A stretch of 64,000 nucleotides of DNA, taken from contig NZ_AZUP01000001.1 of NCBI RefSeq assembly GCF_000527135.1, positions 1,674,001 through 1,738,000 of the forward strand. Direction: 5' to 3'. Under the pieces are notes generated by a model, which was not told the origin of the DNA, did no database searches, and saw only the letters and a list, made by a program, of their open reading frames with translations. This document shows positions 24,688 through 32,270 of this stretch, in pieces. This DNA comes from Methyloversatilis discipulorum (GTDB lineage Bacteria > Pseudomonadota > Gammaproteobacteria > Burkholderiales > Rhodocyclaceae). The position numbers and the translations under genes were made by a program. The first letter of the stretch is position 1; every line of letters starts with the position of its first letter.

Positions 24688-25073
24688 GCCACTCGCCTCG
24701 CGGTCTGAAGTCGCTGCAGCGTCGCAATCGCGGTCGCCAGTTGCGCGCTGGTCGTCTCGATCACCGATGTGATGCGGTCGACTTCCTCCTCGCGAGTGAC
24801 CGGGCGCACTTCGTAGCCCACATCAGCCCCGATGAACTGGAATGCAGCGTGAAAGCCAGCATCACGGGCAGCGCGCAGGATGAAGAGCACCTGCGACAGA
24901 TCGAGCTTTTCCGAACGGCCGGCGTTGAGACAGTCCTGCAGCAGTCGCGCTGCGGCGTCGGGCGTCTTGTCGGGCCAGAGCATCGGACCGACTTTCTTCG
25001 GCCCGCCAATCGCCCGGACAGCCTCGCGCAAGGCGTCTTCCGGGCCTTCGAAGAACGGCATTTCAGTCTGCAT
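24684..25073 (-). CDS. CII-like phage regulatory protein
   Basis: A 129-residue mostly helical protein. The N-terminal half (ALREAVRAIGGPKKVGPMLW, followed by AARLLQDCLN and LDLSQVLFILRAARDAG) is the pattern of phage CII/CP76-type regulators. The C-terminal half is a coiled coil (TSAQLATAIATLQRLQ). Its ribosome binding site (GGAAGG) is embedded in an array of TTCCGA half sites. It lies in the same direction as the Cro-like gene and before the replication gene, as cII does in lambdoid phages. Confidence 0.5.
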   Translation of the reverse strand: MQTEMPFFEGPEDALREAVRAIGGPKKVGPMLWPDKTPDAAARLLQDCLNAGRSEKLDLSQVLFILRAARDAGFHAAFQFIGADVGYEVRPVTREEEVDRITSVIETTSAQLATAIATLQRLQTARRVA

Positions 25074-25111
25074 TCCGACGCCTTCCGAAAATGTCGGAAC
25101 GTGTCGGAAGG
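25073..25111. promoter_or_regulatory. Array of TTCCGA half sites before the CII-like gene
   Basis: Four TTCCGA half sites occur in 39 bases, two in each orientation (TTCCGAC, CCTTCCGA, GTCGGAA, GTCGGAAGG). CCTTCCGA at 25081 and TCGGAAGG at 25104 form an inverted pair. The array covers the leader and ribosome binding site of the gene starting at 25073, so a repressor bound here could block expression. Confidence 0.5.
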
Positions 25112-25321
25112 ACGCGCTCCGGGCAAAAAAATAGACTGGTCGCCATGGACATCACCGCAATCAAACAGGAACGCAGCACCCGCCCCGATACGACCGGGAC
25201 GGGCACCGCGCAGCGCATGACCGCTTGGGGAATACCGCCCGAAGGCGGCGGCGAGGAGGACGGGTTTGCGAACGCCGTACCGGGAAAGAGGAACGCACAA
25301 CACGCGGAGCAGCGCGGCACT
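25112..25321. other. Spacer between Cro-like and CII-like genes
   Basis: No well-supported gene. A minus-strand frame (GTG 25320 to 25063, 85 residues, with a hydrophobic middle) and a plus-strand frame from 25145 exist, but neither has convincing codon usage or a family match. The segment probably carries leader sequence of the cro-cII-replication transcript. Confidence 0.4.
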
Positions 25322-25603
25322 TCAGGCTACCTTTTCGGTGCAGGTGTCGGACTGGCTCGCGCCGTTGGTGGAACGCGAACCGCGCAGGAAAGCCCAGTAA
25401 TCGAGCTTGTCGGGGCGCAGTTCTTCGCACGTCACCGCGCCGGCCGTGGCCTTTTCGATGTCGGCGCAGCGGTCGGTCGGCACGCGGCGAATGCCGCGCA
25501 CCCACTGGTGGACGGCGGCGGGCGTAACGGACAGGCTGGCTGCCAAGCGGGCCTGTCCACCCACCGCATCGCAGGCGCGCTGAATCGGGGAAATCGTTTC
25601 CAT
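25322..25603 (-). CDS. Cro/YdaS-like repressor
   Basis: A 93-residue protein from the ATG at 25603. The helix-turn-helix IQRACDAVGGQARLAASLSVTPAAVHQWVR is the YdaS/Cro type, followed by RRVPTDRCADIEKAT, which is common in these proteins. It diverges from the CI-like gene with 73 bases between starts, containing two matching operators. It is expected to repress the lysogenic promoter and allow early replication functions. Confidence 0.8.
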   Translation of the reverse strand: METISPIQRACDAVGGQARLAASLSVTPAAVHQWVRGIRRVPTDRCADIEKATAGAVTCEELRPDKLDYWAFLRGSRSTNGASQSDTCTEKVA

Positions 25604-25613
25604 GGCTGAAACG

Positions 25614-25626
25614 ATAGCATCGCTAT
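25614..25626. promoter_or_regulatory. Operator ATAGC-ATC-GCTAT
   Basis: A palindrome with 5-bp arms and 3-bp spacer located 11 bases from the cro-like start. On the minus strand it overlaps a plausible promoter (TTGCTT, 18 bases, TATCGT). It is one of four near-identical sites in the prophage. Confidence 0.65.
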
Positions 25627-25662
25627 TGCACAGCAAGCAAGCCATGCTTTCGATTCAGCACG

Positions 25663-25675
25663 ATAGCGTTGCTTT
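25663..25675. promoter_or_regulatory. Operator ATAGC-GTT-GCTTT
   Basis: Second operator of the cI-cro interval, ending just before the CI-like ATG at 25677. Binding here could repress the repressor's own translation or promoter. It matches the site at 26866 in reverse orientation. Confidence 0.6.
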
Positions 25676-25676
25676 C

Positions 25677-26129
25677 ATGGGCACGACATCCAAAGACAAG
25701 ACCGACGCTGAACGGCTCGAACAACGCCTGGCCGGGTTCGACCGGGGGCAGCGCGCGGCTTTCGCGCGCGATCACGCGATCCCGGGTGGCGTCGCGGCGA
25801 TGTATCAGCACGCGAAGGGCATCCGCCCGATCAGCGTTGATGCGGCTATCGCCTACGCGAAGGCCTTCCGCTGCGGAATTGAGGACATCAGCCCTTCCGT
25901 TGCCGCGAAGGCGCTAGAAGTCGCCGCGCTGATCTCAAACGGCGCACCACTGGTGCACATCCGTCAGCCCGATCCGTCGTACGCATCATGGCCGTTCGAG
26001 CACGTGGCCGAAGTCGCGTACCGCGCCCTCACTCCGGAGGGGCAGCTATGGGCGCAGTCGAAGCTGGACGAGGGAATCCGACAGGCCCGCGAAAAATTCG
26101 GGGCGGCGTCCTCAAAAATGAAGGCGTGA
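25677..26129 (+). CDS. CI-like prophage repressor (no protease domain)
   Basis: A 150-residue protein starting at 25677. The N-terminal helix-turn-helix (LEQRLAGFDRGQRAAFARDH, then PGGVAAMYQHAKGIRPI) is that of short phage repressors, and the C terminus is helical (LTPEGQLWAQSKLDEGIRQ). It lacks the LexA/CI autocleavage domain, so induction must use another route, such as an antirepressor. It is divergent from the Cro-like gene over shared operators. A longer start at 25602 is rejected because it would cover both operators. Confidence 0.78.
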   Translation: MGTTSKDKTDAERLEQRLAGFDRGQRAAFARDHAIPGGVAAMYQHAKGIRPISVDAAIAYAKAFRCGIEDISPSVAAKALEVAALISNGAPLVHIRQPDPSYASWPFEHVAEVAYRALTPEGQLWAQSKLDEGIRQAREKFGAASSKMKA

Positions 26130-26222
26130 AAAAGCAGCCGTGCCGGGTGTATCAGTTCCCAGCAAAGCCGCTTCCCAAATAGAATAGTGCTTTGGTATAG
26201 ACCGCAAGGATAGTCCATCCGG
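26130..26222 (+). promoter_or_regulatory. Intergenic region with possible promoter
   Basis: TTCCCA (26172) and TATAGA (26196) are 18 bases apart and precede the zinc-ribbon membrane gene, with AAGGA before its ATG. The -35 match is poor, so this is a weak prediction. Confidence 0.3.
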
Positions 26223-26756
26223 ATGGCACTGATCAAATGTCACGAATGCAGGAAGTCCATCAGCACCGAGGCGACTACCTGCCCTCACTGCGGCGCGCCA
26301 GCAAAGGCCCCCGCCCCTGCTTACGCCGCGCCGCCCCCGGCCTCGAAGCTTCTGGCTGGCATACGGGCCAAGGCTGAGAGGGAGCGCGAACAGCGCTACA
26401 ACCGGCGACTGATCGTTGTCGCTGTCATTGTGGGCGCGGCGTTCCTCGCCGTGCATTACGCCACGCGTCGGGAACCACCACCCCGCGAATCCGCTGAACG
26501 GTACGGCGCCCTCACCAGCGCGTTCAATGCCGACATCACCCGCGCCCTCGCTGCGGCGGATGTCCGGGGGTGCGGTATGTACCACTGGCAGGCTGTGCTC
26601 AACAGACGCGGCGAGTTTCGCGTGTTTTGCACAGCTCACGGTGAGCGACACACCCGTTACCGGGTGCTCCCCGGGTCGGGCCGTGTAGGGCCTGATCACT
26701 CGACCATGGATATCGCCACGCTGCACGCGCTCTATCCGCACACGCGGATACGCTGA
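26223..26756 (+). CDS. Zinc-ribbon, single-pass membrane protein
   Basis: A 177-residue protein. The N terminus is a zinc ribbon (CHECRKSI and CPHCGAPAK), then a Pro/Ala linker, a basic helix and one membrane segment (LIVVAVIVGAAFLAVHY, about 62-78), and a periplasmic or outer C-terminal domain of about 95 residues with two Cys. It is a single gene between the repressor and the early operon, a place often occupied by genes expressed in the lysogen such as superinfection exclusion factors. That role is inferred from position only. Confidence 0.6.
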   Translation: MALIKCHECRKSISTEATTCPHCGAPAKAPAPAYAAPPPASKLLAGIRAKAEREREQRYNRRLIVVAVIVGAAFLAVHYATRREPPPRESAERYGALTSAFNADITRALAAADVRGCGMYHWQAVLNRRGEFRVFCTAHGERHTRYRVLPGSGRVGPDHSTMDIATLHALYPHTRIR

Positions 26757-26840
26757 CGCCGCACCACACCACCCGACGACCCACCTGATCTAGCCGCCAG
26801 CGCGACGCATGGACGCGGTCACACGCCTTCGCCATAAAAA

Positions 26841-26853
26841 ATAGCGTTGCTAT
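26841..26853. promoter_or_regulatory. Operator ATAGC-GTT-GCTAT
   Basis: Perfect 5-bp inverted arms, the same sequence family as the two immunity-region operators. It overlaps the -35 side of the early operon promoter. Confidence 0.62.
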
Positions 26854-26881
26854 TGCTATTCCAAAAAAGCACTGCTATCGT
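26853..26881 (+). promoter_or_regulatory. Probable early operon promoter
   Basis: TTGCTA at 26853 and TATCGT at 26876 are 17 bases apart, and the region is the only A/T-rich stretch before the long plus-strand operon. Two repressor-type operators overlap it, one at each element. Confidence 0.5.
26866..26878. promoter_or_regulatory. Operator AAAGC-ACT-GCTAT
   Basis: Fourth copy of the operator family; the reverse complement is ATAGC-AGT-GCTTT, like the site at 25663. It overlaps the predicted -10 region of the early operon. Confidence 0.6.
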
Positions 26882-26938
26882 TGTTTCAACGCAGCACCCG
26901 CTGCGGCCGGCCACCCACCAGACAACGAGGAGCAAGCG

Positions 26939-27457
26939 ATGGAAAAGCAGATCAAAACACTCGTCAAAGAAGCCAAGTGCGCCCAGCAGTTGCTGGATCT
27001 GACGTGCCGCTTTGCCGGCATGACCCGCAACGTGCCGGACGAAGTCCTGAAGCACCAGGCCGAGGTCGCCCAAAGCTGCCGGCGCGGAGCAGTGTCCGCG
27101 CTGGAGCTTTCCCAGATCCTGGAATCGATCGCGTCGAAAGCCGATGCCGTCATCGCCGAATCGAACGCCAACAAGGCACCGCCCCCCGACCAGCCCGGCA
27201 AGGTCCACGTGACCCTCAGCACCGGCCGCACGGTGGTGCTCACCTGCGTCAGCGATACCGAATGGTCGTTGGAACTGCCTTCGAACAATGCGCTGACCGA
27301 GAGCGAGACAGTCGAGCTGGGCAGCAAGCTGGCGCAACTGCATCGGGGCCGCTGCAGCACCTGCAGCTGCGGCGACACGTTCCCCACCGTGTCGACCGTC
27401 TCCGTCGACATCACGCTCACCGAGGCCGACGGCCCCGGCGACCGGGCCACCCACTGA
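26939..27457 (+). CDS. Early phage protein, unknown function
   Basis: A 172-residue protein, first gene of the early operon, with GAGGAGC upstream of the ATG. The N-terminal 70 residues are helical (LVKEAKCAQQLLDLTCRF). A beta segment (VHVTLSTGRTVVLTC) and a Cys-containing stretch (GRCSTCSCGD) follow. No family is recognised. As the gene nearest the operator-controlled promoter, it is expected to be expressed first after infection. Confidence 0.6.
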   Translation: MEKQIKTLVKEAKCAQQLLDLTCRFAGMTRNVPDEVLKHQAEVAQSCRRGAVSALELSQILESIASKADAVIAESNANKAPPPDQPGKVHVTLSTGRTVVLTCVSDTEWSLELPSNNALTESETVELGSKLAQLHRGRCSTCSCGDTFPTVSTVSVDITLTEADGPGDRATH

Positions 27458-27478
27458 CCCGCACCGGACCGCGCCGCC

Positions 27479-27676
27479 ATGGACACGGGCAGCGTCACCA
27501 ACATGGAAATGCGCCAGGCATTCCGCGACAGCGGTCTGTGGCGCCAGGGCTGGACATTCGAGCGCGCGCAGCAGTGCGGCCTCGTCTGGCAGTGCCTGAC
27601 CATGATGGTGCGGGCCCGACACAAGCAGGCCGCGCGCTCCGGACAGACGGTCACCGTACAGATCGAACTGATTTAG
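27479..27676 (+). CDS. Small early phage protein
   Basis: A 65-residue protein with two Met-rich helices (MRQAFRDSGLWRQGW, LVWQCLTMMVRARHKQ). It lies in the early operon and ends 11 bases before the next start. Nothing in it identifies a function. Confidence 0.5.
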   Translation: MDTGSVTNMEMRQAFRDSGLWRQGWTFERAQQCGLVWQCLTMMVRARHKQAARSGQTVTVQIELI

Positions 27677-27687
27677 GAGGCTGGGGA

Positions 27688-27969
27688 ATGGATATCGCAC
27701 TGCGGCTGATCATGCGCCGCCTCGACGACCAGTTGCTGGAGCACCTGCGGGCGCACAGCGCAGAGCAGGCGGCGCGCATCGACGAACTGGAGGCGCAGGT
27801 CGAGCGCCTGCAAAACGAGGCGATTGACGCCGACAGCCGGGCCGACATGTGGCACGACCTCGTCAATCGCCTGCAGGGCGACATGGACCCGCCGGCGCAC
27901 GTTGGCATCACCACCGACGGCAGCATCGTGCTGCTGCCCCCGGAACCGGCGGCGCAGGTGACGGCATGA
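27688..27969 (+). CDS. Coiled-coil early protein
   Basis: A 93-residue protein beginning at 27688 behind AGGAGG. Residues 10-65 form a heptad-rich coiled coil (SAEQAARIDELEAQVERLQN). The C terminus is Pro-rich. It overlaps the following winged-helix gene by ATGA. Function unknown. Confidence 0.6.
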   Translation: MDIALRLIMRRLDDQLLEHLRAHSAEQAARIDELEAQVERLQNEAIDADSRADMWHDLVNRLQGDMDPPAHVGITTDGSIVLLPPEPAAQVTA

Positions 27970-28391
27970 GCACCAGCACACGCACCCCGCCGCGCAACCG
28001 TGCGGACAACCTGCGCCAGGCACGCAGCGTCATCAGCGAGCGGCCCGGCATCACCACCCGCCAGTTGGCCAAGGTCATCAACCTCACGCCGCAGGCGACG
28101 CTGTCACTGTGTGTCGAACTCGCTGCATCGAAGGCCGTGTGCAGCACGACAGACCGCAACGAGCGCCGCACCAGCGGCTACGACACCACGCGCTGGCGCG
28201 CCATCGACGCGCGCCGCATCGCGGCCAGTGGCGGCGGCTACCCCTTCATTCCGTTGAGCTACCCGCGCGCAACGATTGTGCCGGTGCGGGCTGGCGGCCG
28301 GATGGCACCCGACGTGCGCACCGATGCCGCCGTATCCATGGGGCGCCTGTCGCCCAGCGACTACTACCAGAGGGAGGGCGCACCGTGCTGA
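27966..28391 (+). CDS. Winged-helix early protein
   Basis: A 141-residue protein. The segment SERPGITTRQLAKVINLTPQ followed by LSLCVELAASKAVCSTTD is a winged-helix domain with the recognition helix near residues 35-50. The TSGYDTTRW wing follows. It probably binds DNA as a replication or transcription accessory factor. The C terminus is disordered. Confidence 0.6.
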   Translation: MSTSTRTPPRNRADNLRQARSVISERPGITTRQLAKVINLTPQATLSLCVELAASKAVCSTTDRNERRTSGYDTTRWRAIDARRIAASGGGYPFIPLSYPRATIVPVRAGGRMAPDVRTDAAVSMGRLSPSDYYQREGAPC

Positions 28392-28606
28392 AGACACTGC
28401 GCGCAGCGCTGCTGCGATACACGATCACCCGTCAGACCGCACGACGCGAGCAGGCACAACGCGAAGTCCGCCACTACCGCGACCTTGAGCGCGACGCGAA
28501 GGCCAAGCGCGCCGACGCACAGAGCCGGATCGACGACGCGGAACGCGAACTGGCGGGCATCGAGCGCCGCCGCACCGTGGCCCGACTGGCGAGGGCGACC
28601 GTATGA
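28385..28606 (+). CDS. Small coiled-coil protein (GTG start)
   Basis: A 73-residue highly charged helix (AQREVRHYRDLERDAKAKRA) with a GTG start that overlaps the previous stop by seven bases. The next gene overlaps by ATGA. It forms part of a chain of translationally coupled genes. Function unknown. Confidence 0.55.
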   Translation: MLKTLRAALLRYTITRQTARREQAQREVRHYRDLERDAKAKRADAQSRIDDAERELAGIERRRTVARLARATV

Positions 28607-28878
28607 ACGCCGTGCTCTTCGAACCGCTGAACTTCAACCTCTTTCAGGTGCTGGTGCTGCTGCTGGTCGCAGCTGCGATCGGCTGGGTGATCGGCGCCGC
28701 ATGGGCCGGCGACCGCCGCGACGAAACAAACCTGCACTTCCAAGGCCGCGACCTGCAGGACGAGGCGCGCCGCGGCCTGATCGAGCGCAGGCGGCAGCCG
28801 CGCCCGCCTCACACGCGGCAGACGAACGTAGCCCGCCGGTCGATGGCGCAGGAACCGAACCGGGAATGGCTGCGATGA
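28603..28878 (+). CDS. Small single-pass membrane protein
   Basis: A 91-residue protein with one membrane helix near the N terminus (FQVLVLLLVAAAIGWVIGAA) and a basic cytoplasmic tail. Small membrane genes like this in early operons are often exclusion or host-takeover factors. No family is recognised. Confidence 0.55.
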   Translation: MNAVLFEPLNFNLFQVLVLLLVAAAIGWVIGAAWAGDRRDETNLHFQGRDLQDEARRGLIERRRQPRPPHTRQTNVARRSMAQEPNREWLR

Positions 28879-29060
28879 ACGCCGGCATGGATCGCGACCG
28901 CTACCGCGCCGCGCTGCTCACCACCGTGGGCGGCGAGCCCTGCACGGATCTGGACGGCGAGCGCCCCGGCGTGTGGCTGCCTGCGTCGGCGTGGCAGGCG
29001 ATAGCGGACATCGTGATGTCGCAGGGCGCCGTCGACGTGACCGCCGCGCTGAAGAACTGA
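28875..29060 (+). CDS. Small early phage protein
   Basis: A 61-residue acidic protein from the ATG at 28875, overlapping the previous stop by ATGA. It contains GEPCTDLDGERPGVWLPASAW. No function can be assigned. Confidence 0.5.
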   Translation: MNAGMDRDRYRAALLTTVGGEPCTDLDGERPGVWLPASAWQAIADIVMSQGAVDVTAALKN

Positions 29061-29067
29061 GGACGCA

Positions 29068-29277
29068 ATGAGCATCGAGCACCTACCCACGCCGTCCGAC
29101 CTGCTTCCGCTGGACATCCAGATCGCATTGCGCATGGCCGTCGCGAAACGGTTCGACGCGGCCGGAAGCTGGAAGAAACCCACGGCGAACGACGAGCAGC
29201 AGTCCAGCGTGGCGCGCATCGACAAGATCGTTGCAGAGGCCCGGAAGCGATACCCGCACGGGTTTCGCACCGACTGA
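29068..29277 (+). CDS. Small early phage protein
   Basis: A 69-residue protein with GAGGACGCA before the ATG. Helical, with IQIALRMAVAKRFD and ARIDKIVAEARKRYP. No family is recognised. Confidence 0.5.
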   Translation: MSIEHLPTPSDLLPLDIQIALRMAVAKRFDAAGSWKKPTANDEQQSSVARIDKIVAEARKRYPHGFRTD

Positions 29278-29518
29278 ACTGAATCCATGAGAGGGGGCGA
29301 GGCGGTGCAGTCAGCCGCTGGTGAAGGCATGACGCGCGGGCAGTACCTGCCAGGGGGAGCCGCGCAACAGAAGGTGAAGGGACCGTCGTTTGCCCTGGTC
29401 ACCGCCCCCGTTACGAGCGCCGCGCAAGCGGCATGTGCAACAGCGCCGAGAACCCCGCAGCGGCGAGGCCTGCCCTTCCAGGACGGACTGCTGCGGGAAA
29501 CGAAAGGAATCGAGACCC
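29278..29518 (+). other. Spacer with a dubious 80-residue frame
   Basis: An open frame runs from 29287 to 29529, but its start lacks a ribosome binding site, its third codon positions are less G/C-rich than those of the neighbours, and its end overlaps the P-loop gene. I do not support a gene here. Confidence 0.4.
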
Positions 29519-29905
29519 ATGGACATTGAGTTGAGGCGCGGCGAAGCGCTGGTGCTGATAGGCGAGCAAGGCAGTGGAAAGACCACCCTCGCACGACAGA
29601 TCGCAGAGCGGCACGGAACCTACCTTGAAGTCGACGTGGACGCCTTCGGTGACCCGCTGGGGCTGGACGAGGTGATCAGGTCAGCCCCGCAGACCGTGAT
29701 TGTCGACGGCTTTCCCGATGACGATCGGGCACTCGAGCGCGTGAAGCAACTCGTAACCGCCCCTCACCTGAAGGTCGGGATGAAGGGCAGCGAGCCGATC
29801 ACCAAACCGACACCCAACTTCATTTTCTGCACATGTCGGATGGACTTCCTTCTGCCCGATGGCGGACGCCGCTTCCGCGTCGTCACCCTGCCGCGGCCCC
29901 ACTGA
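29519..29905 (+). CDS. P-loop ATPase / nucleotide kinase-like protein
   Basis: A 128-residue protein starting at 29519 (AAAGGA upstream). Walker A is GEQGSGKTTLARQIA at about residues 14-28. VDVDAFGDP and QTVIVDGFP follow as a Walker-B-like acidic strand. The C terminus ends with a beta hairpin around FCTCRMDFLLPDGGRRFRV. It is shorter than a full kinase. It may be a single-domain ATPase for nucleic acid metabolism; the substrate is unknown. Confidence 0.6.
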   Translation: MDIELRRGEALVLIGEQGSGKTTLARQIAERHGTYLEVDVDAFGDPLGLDEVIRSAPQTVIVDGFPDDDRALERVKQLVTAPHLKVGMKGSEPITKPTPNFIFCTCRMDFLLPDGGRRFRVVTLPRPH

Positions 29906-29955
29906 TCACCGCGCCACGCAGCCGCGACCCGCTGCGCACCACCCAGGAGTAACCC

Positions 29956-30303
29956 ATGCCCGTACGTCCCTTCAACGACGCGCTGCGCAAGATCCGGCGC
30001 GGCGGCCTCGCCGATGAATTGAGCGAGGAATTGAACCGGCTCACCAAGGCCTGCACCGAAACCGGCCGCGCCGGCGAACTGGTGATGAAACTGAAGCTGA
30101 AGCCCGGCAAGGGCGGCCACATCGAAGTTTTCGACGACGTGACCGTGCGCATGCCGAAGCCCGAGCGCGGCGTCTCGATCTTCTTCGCCACGCCTGACGG
30201 AAACCTGCAGACGAACGACCCGCGCCAGGGCGAACTGGAAGGCATCCGCAGCGTGGATGCCGAGCCGGAGAAGACCGTGCGCGACGTGCGTGCCGCCGGC
30301 TAA
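29956..30303 (+). CDS. Early phage protein next to DUF2303 gene
   Basis: A 115-residue protein with GGGHIEVFDDVTVRMPKP-type beta strands after a helical N terminus, and an acidic C-terminal tail. It directly precedes the DUF2303 gene, an arrangement seen in many phages. The function of neither is known to me. Confidence 0.55.
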   Translation: MPVRPFNDALRKIRRGGLADELSEELNRLTKACTETGRAGELVMKLKLKPGKGGHIEVFDDVTVRMPKPERGVSIFFATPDGNLQTNDPRQGELEGIRSVDAEPEKTVRDVRAAG

Positions 30304-30338
30304 GCCCTTCCATCCATCCACTTCACGGAGTCAACTTC

Positions 30339-31181
30339 ATGCAAGCTCAAGATACACCGAGCGGAACCGTGGCAGACGTCGTCGCCTTGGCCGCTACGGT
30401 CGGCATGGCGATCAGCGAGCCGAAGCGCGTCAATTCCGGTGACATCCCGTTTGTGGTCATCCCTGACGACCACAGTGTCAAGAATCTCGAAGACACGCTG
30501 CTCAACCCCTTGCGCACCCGCGCGACGGTTGCCATCAACGCGGCCGACAGCTTCATCGCCTACATCAACAAGCACAAGACCGACGCGACGTCGCTGTACG
30601 GCAGCATGGGCGACAAACCCAGCTTCATCGCCGTAATCGACGACCACGTGCCAGCGGTAGCCGCATGGCGTGAGCACAAGGCGACCTACGCCTGCCCGCT
30701 CAGCCCGGAATGGCTCACCTGGACCAACCCGCTGCACAACGCCAAGGTCAAGACCCAGGTCGACTTCGCCCGCTTCATCGAAGACAACCTGCTGGACATC
30801 GTCGACCCGAGCGCTGCCGAAGTGCTGGCGGTAAGCCGCACCCTTGAGGCGAAGAAGTCGGTCAGCTTCTCCAGCGGCGTGCGCCTGGACAACGGCGACG
30901 TGCAATTCACCTTCAACGAAGAGACGAAGGGCACGGCCGGCAAGGGCACCATCGATATTCCGGAGCGCTTCGGCATCGCCATTCCCGTGTTCGAGGGCGG
31001 CGACAAGTACCGGATCGACGCGCGCCTGCGCTACCGCATCAACGACGGCGGCCAGCTTTCCATGTGGTACGAGCTGGAGCGCCCGCACAAGGTGATAGAG
31101 CACGCCACCAAGGAAGTCTGGAAGGCGATCGCCGAAGGCACCGGCCTGCCCATCATCAACGGCAACCCGTTCGCATCGTGA
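30339..31181 (+). CDS. DUF2303 (YfdQ-like) family protein
   Basis: A 280-residue protein with the family features VVIPDDHSVKNLEDTLL near the N terminus, SFIAVIDDHVPAVAAWREHK, the CPLSPEWLTWT segment, and the C-terminal RIDARLRYRINDGG. DUF2303 members (E. coli YfdQ) are widespread in prophages and have no established function. Place in an early operon suggests a replication or recombination accessory role. Confidence 0.82.
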   Translation: MQAQDTPSGTVADVVALAATVGMAISEPKRVNSGDIPFVVIPDDHSVKNLEDTLLNPLRTRATVAINAADSFIAYINKHKTDATSLYGSMGDKPSFIAVIDDHVPAVAAWREHKATYACPLSPEWLTWTNPLHNAKVKTQVDFARFIEDNLLDIVDPSAAEVLAVSRTLEAKKSVSFSSGVRLDNGDVQFTFNEETKGTAGKGTIDIPERFGIAIPVFEGGDKYRIDARLRYRINDGGQLSMWYELERPHKVIEHATKEVWKAIAEGTGLPIINGNPFAS

Positions 31182-31477
31182 TGCCGAGCGCGGACACCCT
31201 CGCCACGGCCGCGTGGCTTTTCGCCAGCACCTACGCGCTGGTGTTCGCGCTCGGGCTGCAGAGCCTGAACGTCAACGGCGGCCACTACGCCGCCGCCTCC
31301 ATCACTTCCTTCTGCATCGGCGCCAGCAACCTGGTGCTGTTCAAGCTCGCGCCGGATGCCGGAGGAATCCAGATCGTCGCGTACCTCGCTGGCGGCCCGC
31401 TGGGCATCGTCAGCGCGATGCGCGCGCACCCGTACATCGTGCGGCTCTACGGCCGCCAGAAAGGCACGGCATCGTGA
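31181..31477 (+). CDS. Small multi-pass membrane protein
   Basis: A 98-residue protein with about three membrane helices (AAWLFASTYALVFALGL; ASITSFCIGASNLVLF; IVAYLAGGPLGIVSAM). It overlaps the DUF2303 stop (TGATG) and the following membrane gene (GTGA), so the two membrane proteins are probably made together. No family is assigned. Confidence 0.55.
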   Translation: MPSADTLATAAWLFASTYALVFALGLQSLNVNGGHYAAASITSFCIGASNLVLFKLAPDAGGIQIVAYLAGGPLGIVSAMRAHPYIVRLYGRQKGTAS

Positions 31478-31869
31478 GCAACGAACACAAGCCGGAGAGC
31501 ATGGCGTATCGCCGCCTGAAGTATGGCTTCTTCAACGGCGGCTTCCTGCTCGCCCTCTATCACGCCATCGCGAACGGCAGCCAGTGGGCCGAGAACATCA
31601 GCGTCTTCTACTGCATGGCGGTGAGCCTGCTGACGCTCGTTGTGCTGCACAAGGACATTCATTCCGCATCCGTGGAGGCAGTCCGCGGAAGAGGGATGCC
31701 ATGCCCGAAGTGGATGAACGCTGCCATCGACATGACGGCAATCGTCGCGATGGCGTCCGCAGGCTGGTACTGGTGTGCCGCTCTGTATCTGGTGCACTTC
31801 CTGCTGCTGAAGAGCGTGTCCGACGCGGCGGAGAAGCCGGGCCCCGAAACCGCTGCGGGCGAGGCCTGA
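31474..31869 (+). CDS. Multi-pass membrane protein (GTG start)
   Basis: A 131-residue protein with about four hydrophobic helices, including FFNGGFLLALYHAIAN, VFYCMAVSLLTLVVLH, MTAIVAMASAGWYWC and ALYLVHFLLL. GTG at 31474 overlaps the previous stop. It may pair with the preceding membrane protein. It resembles neither a holin with a lysozyme neighbour nor a transporter, so the role is open. Confidence 0.55.
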   Translation: MSNEHKPESMAYRRLKYGFFNGGFLLALYHAIANGSQWAENISVFYCMAVSLLTLVVLHKDIHSASVEAVRGRGMPCPKWMNAAIDMTAIVAMASAGWYWCAALYLVHFLLLKSVSDAAEKPGPETAAGEA

Positions 31870-31871
31870 TC

Positions 31872-32270
31872 ATGGCTTACCCACTGAGCCCCGCCCTGAC
31901 CGCCGCGCGCGCTCGCCTGCAGAGCGGCGAGCACCTGACCGCCCGCGACGTGTGGGAATCTGACGCGCGCATCTGCCGATCGGCTGCGCACCTCACGCTG
32001 ACGCGCTGGCACGCCCAAGGCCTCACCCATATCGCGGAGTGGCGGCGCTACAGCAGCAACGGCATGCCGGCGCCGGTCTATGCCTGGGGAGAGGGCAAGG
32101 ACGCGCCGCGGCCGAGGCCGATCACCAAGGCGGAATGCACGCGCCGCTGGCGCGCGGCTCACCCCGACCTGTTCGCCGCCCAGTTGAACCGGATGAAGGC
32201 GCGCCGGCTGGCTGCACGCCCGCCGCGCCTTGAGCCGCTGATGGCGGCGCTACTGGGGGCACGAGCATGA
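31872..32270 (+). CDS. Winged-helix-like early protein
   Basis: A 132-residue basic protein. RLQSGEHLTARDVWESDARI, then RSAAHLTLTRWHAQGLTHI, reads as a winged-helix domain. A Trp/Arg-rich segment (CTRRWRAAHPDLFAAQLNRM) common in phage DNA-binding accessory proteins follows. Four-base overlap with the next gene. Confidence 0.55.
   Translation: MAYPLSPALTAARARLQSGEHLTARDVWESDARICRSAAHLTLTRWHAQGLTHIAEWRRYSSNGMPAPVYAWGEGKDAPRPRPITKAECTRRWRAAHPDLFAAQLNRMKARRLAARPPRLEPLMAALLGARA

Noticed and set aside
25063-25320. 85-residue minus-strand frame between Cro-like and CII-like genes
   Set aside because: GTG start without a ribosome binding site, atypical composition and overlap with the CII-like start; not supported beyond a spacer.
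29287-29529. 80-residue plus-strand frame
   Set aside because: No ribosome binding site, mixed codon usage and overlap with the P-loop ATPase start.
31181-31869. Holin/antiholin pair
   Set aside because: Two coupled membrane genes were considered, but they lie in the early operon, have no endolysin neighbour, and the longer protein has extended charged loops.
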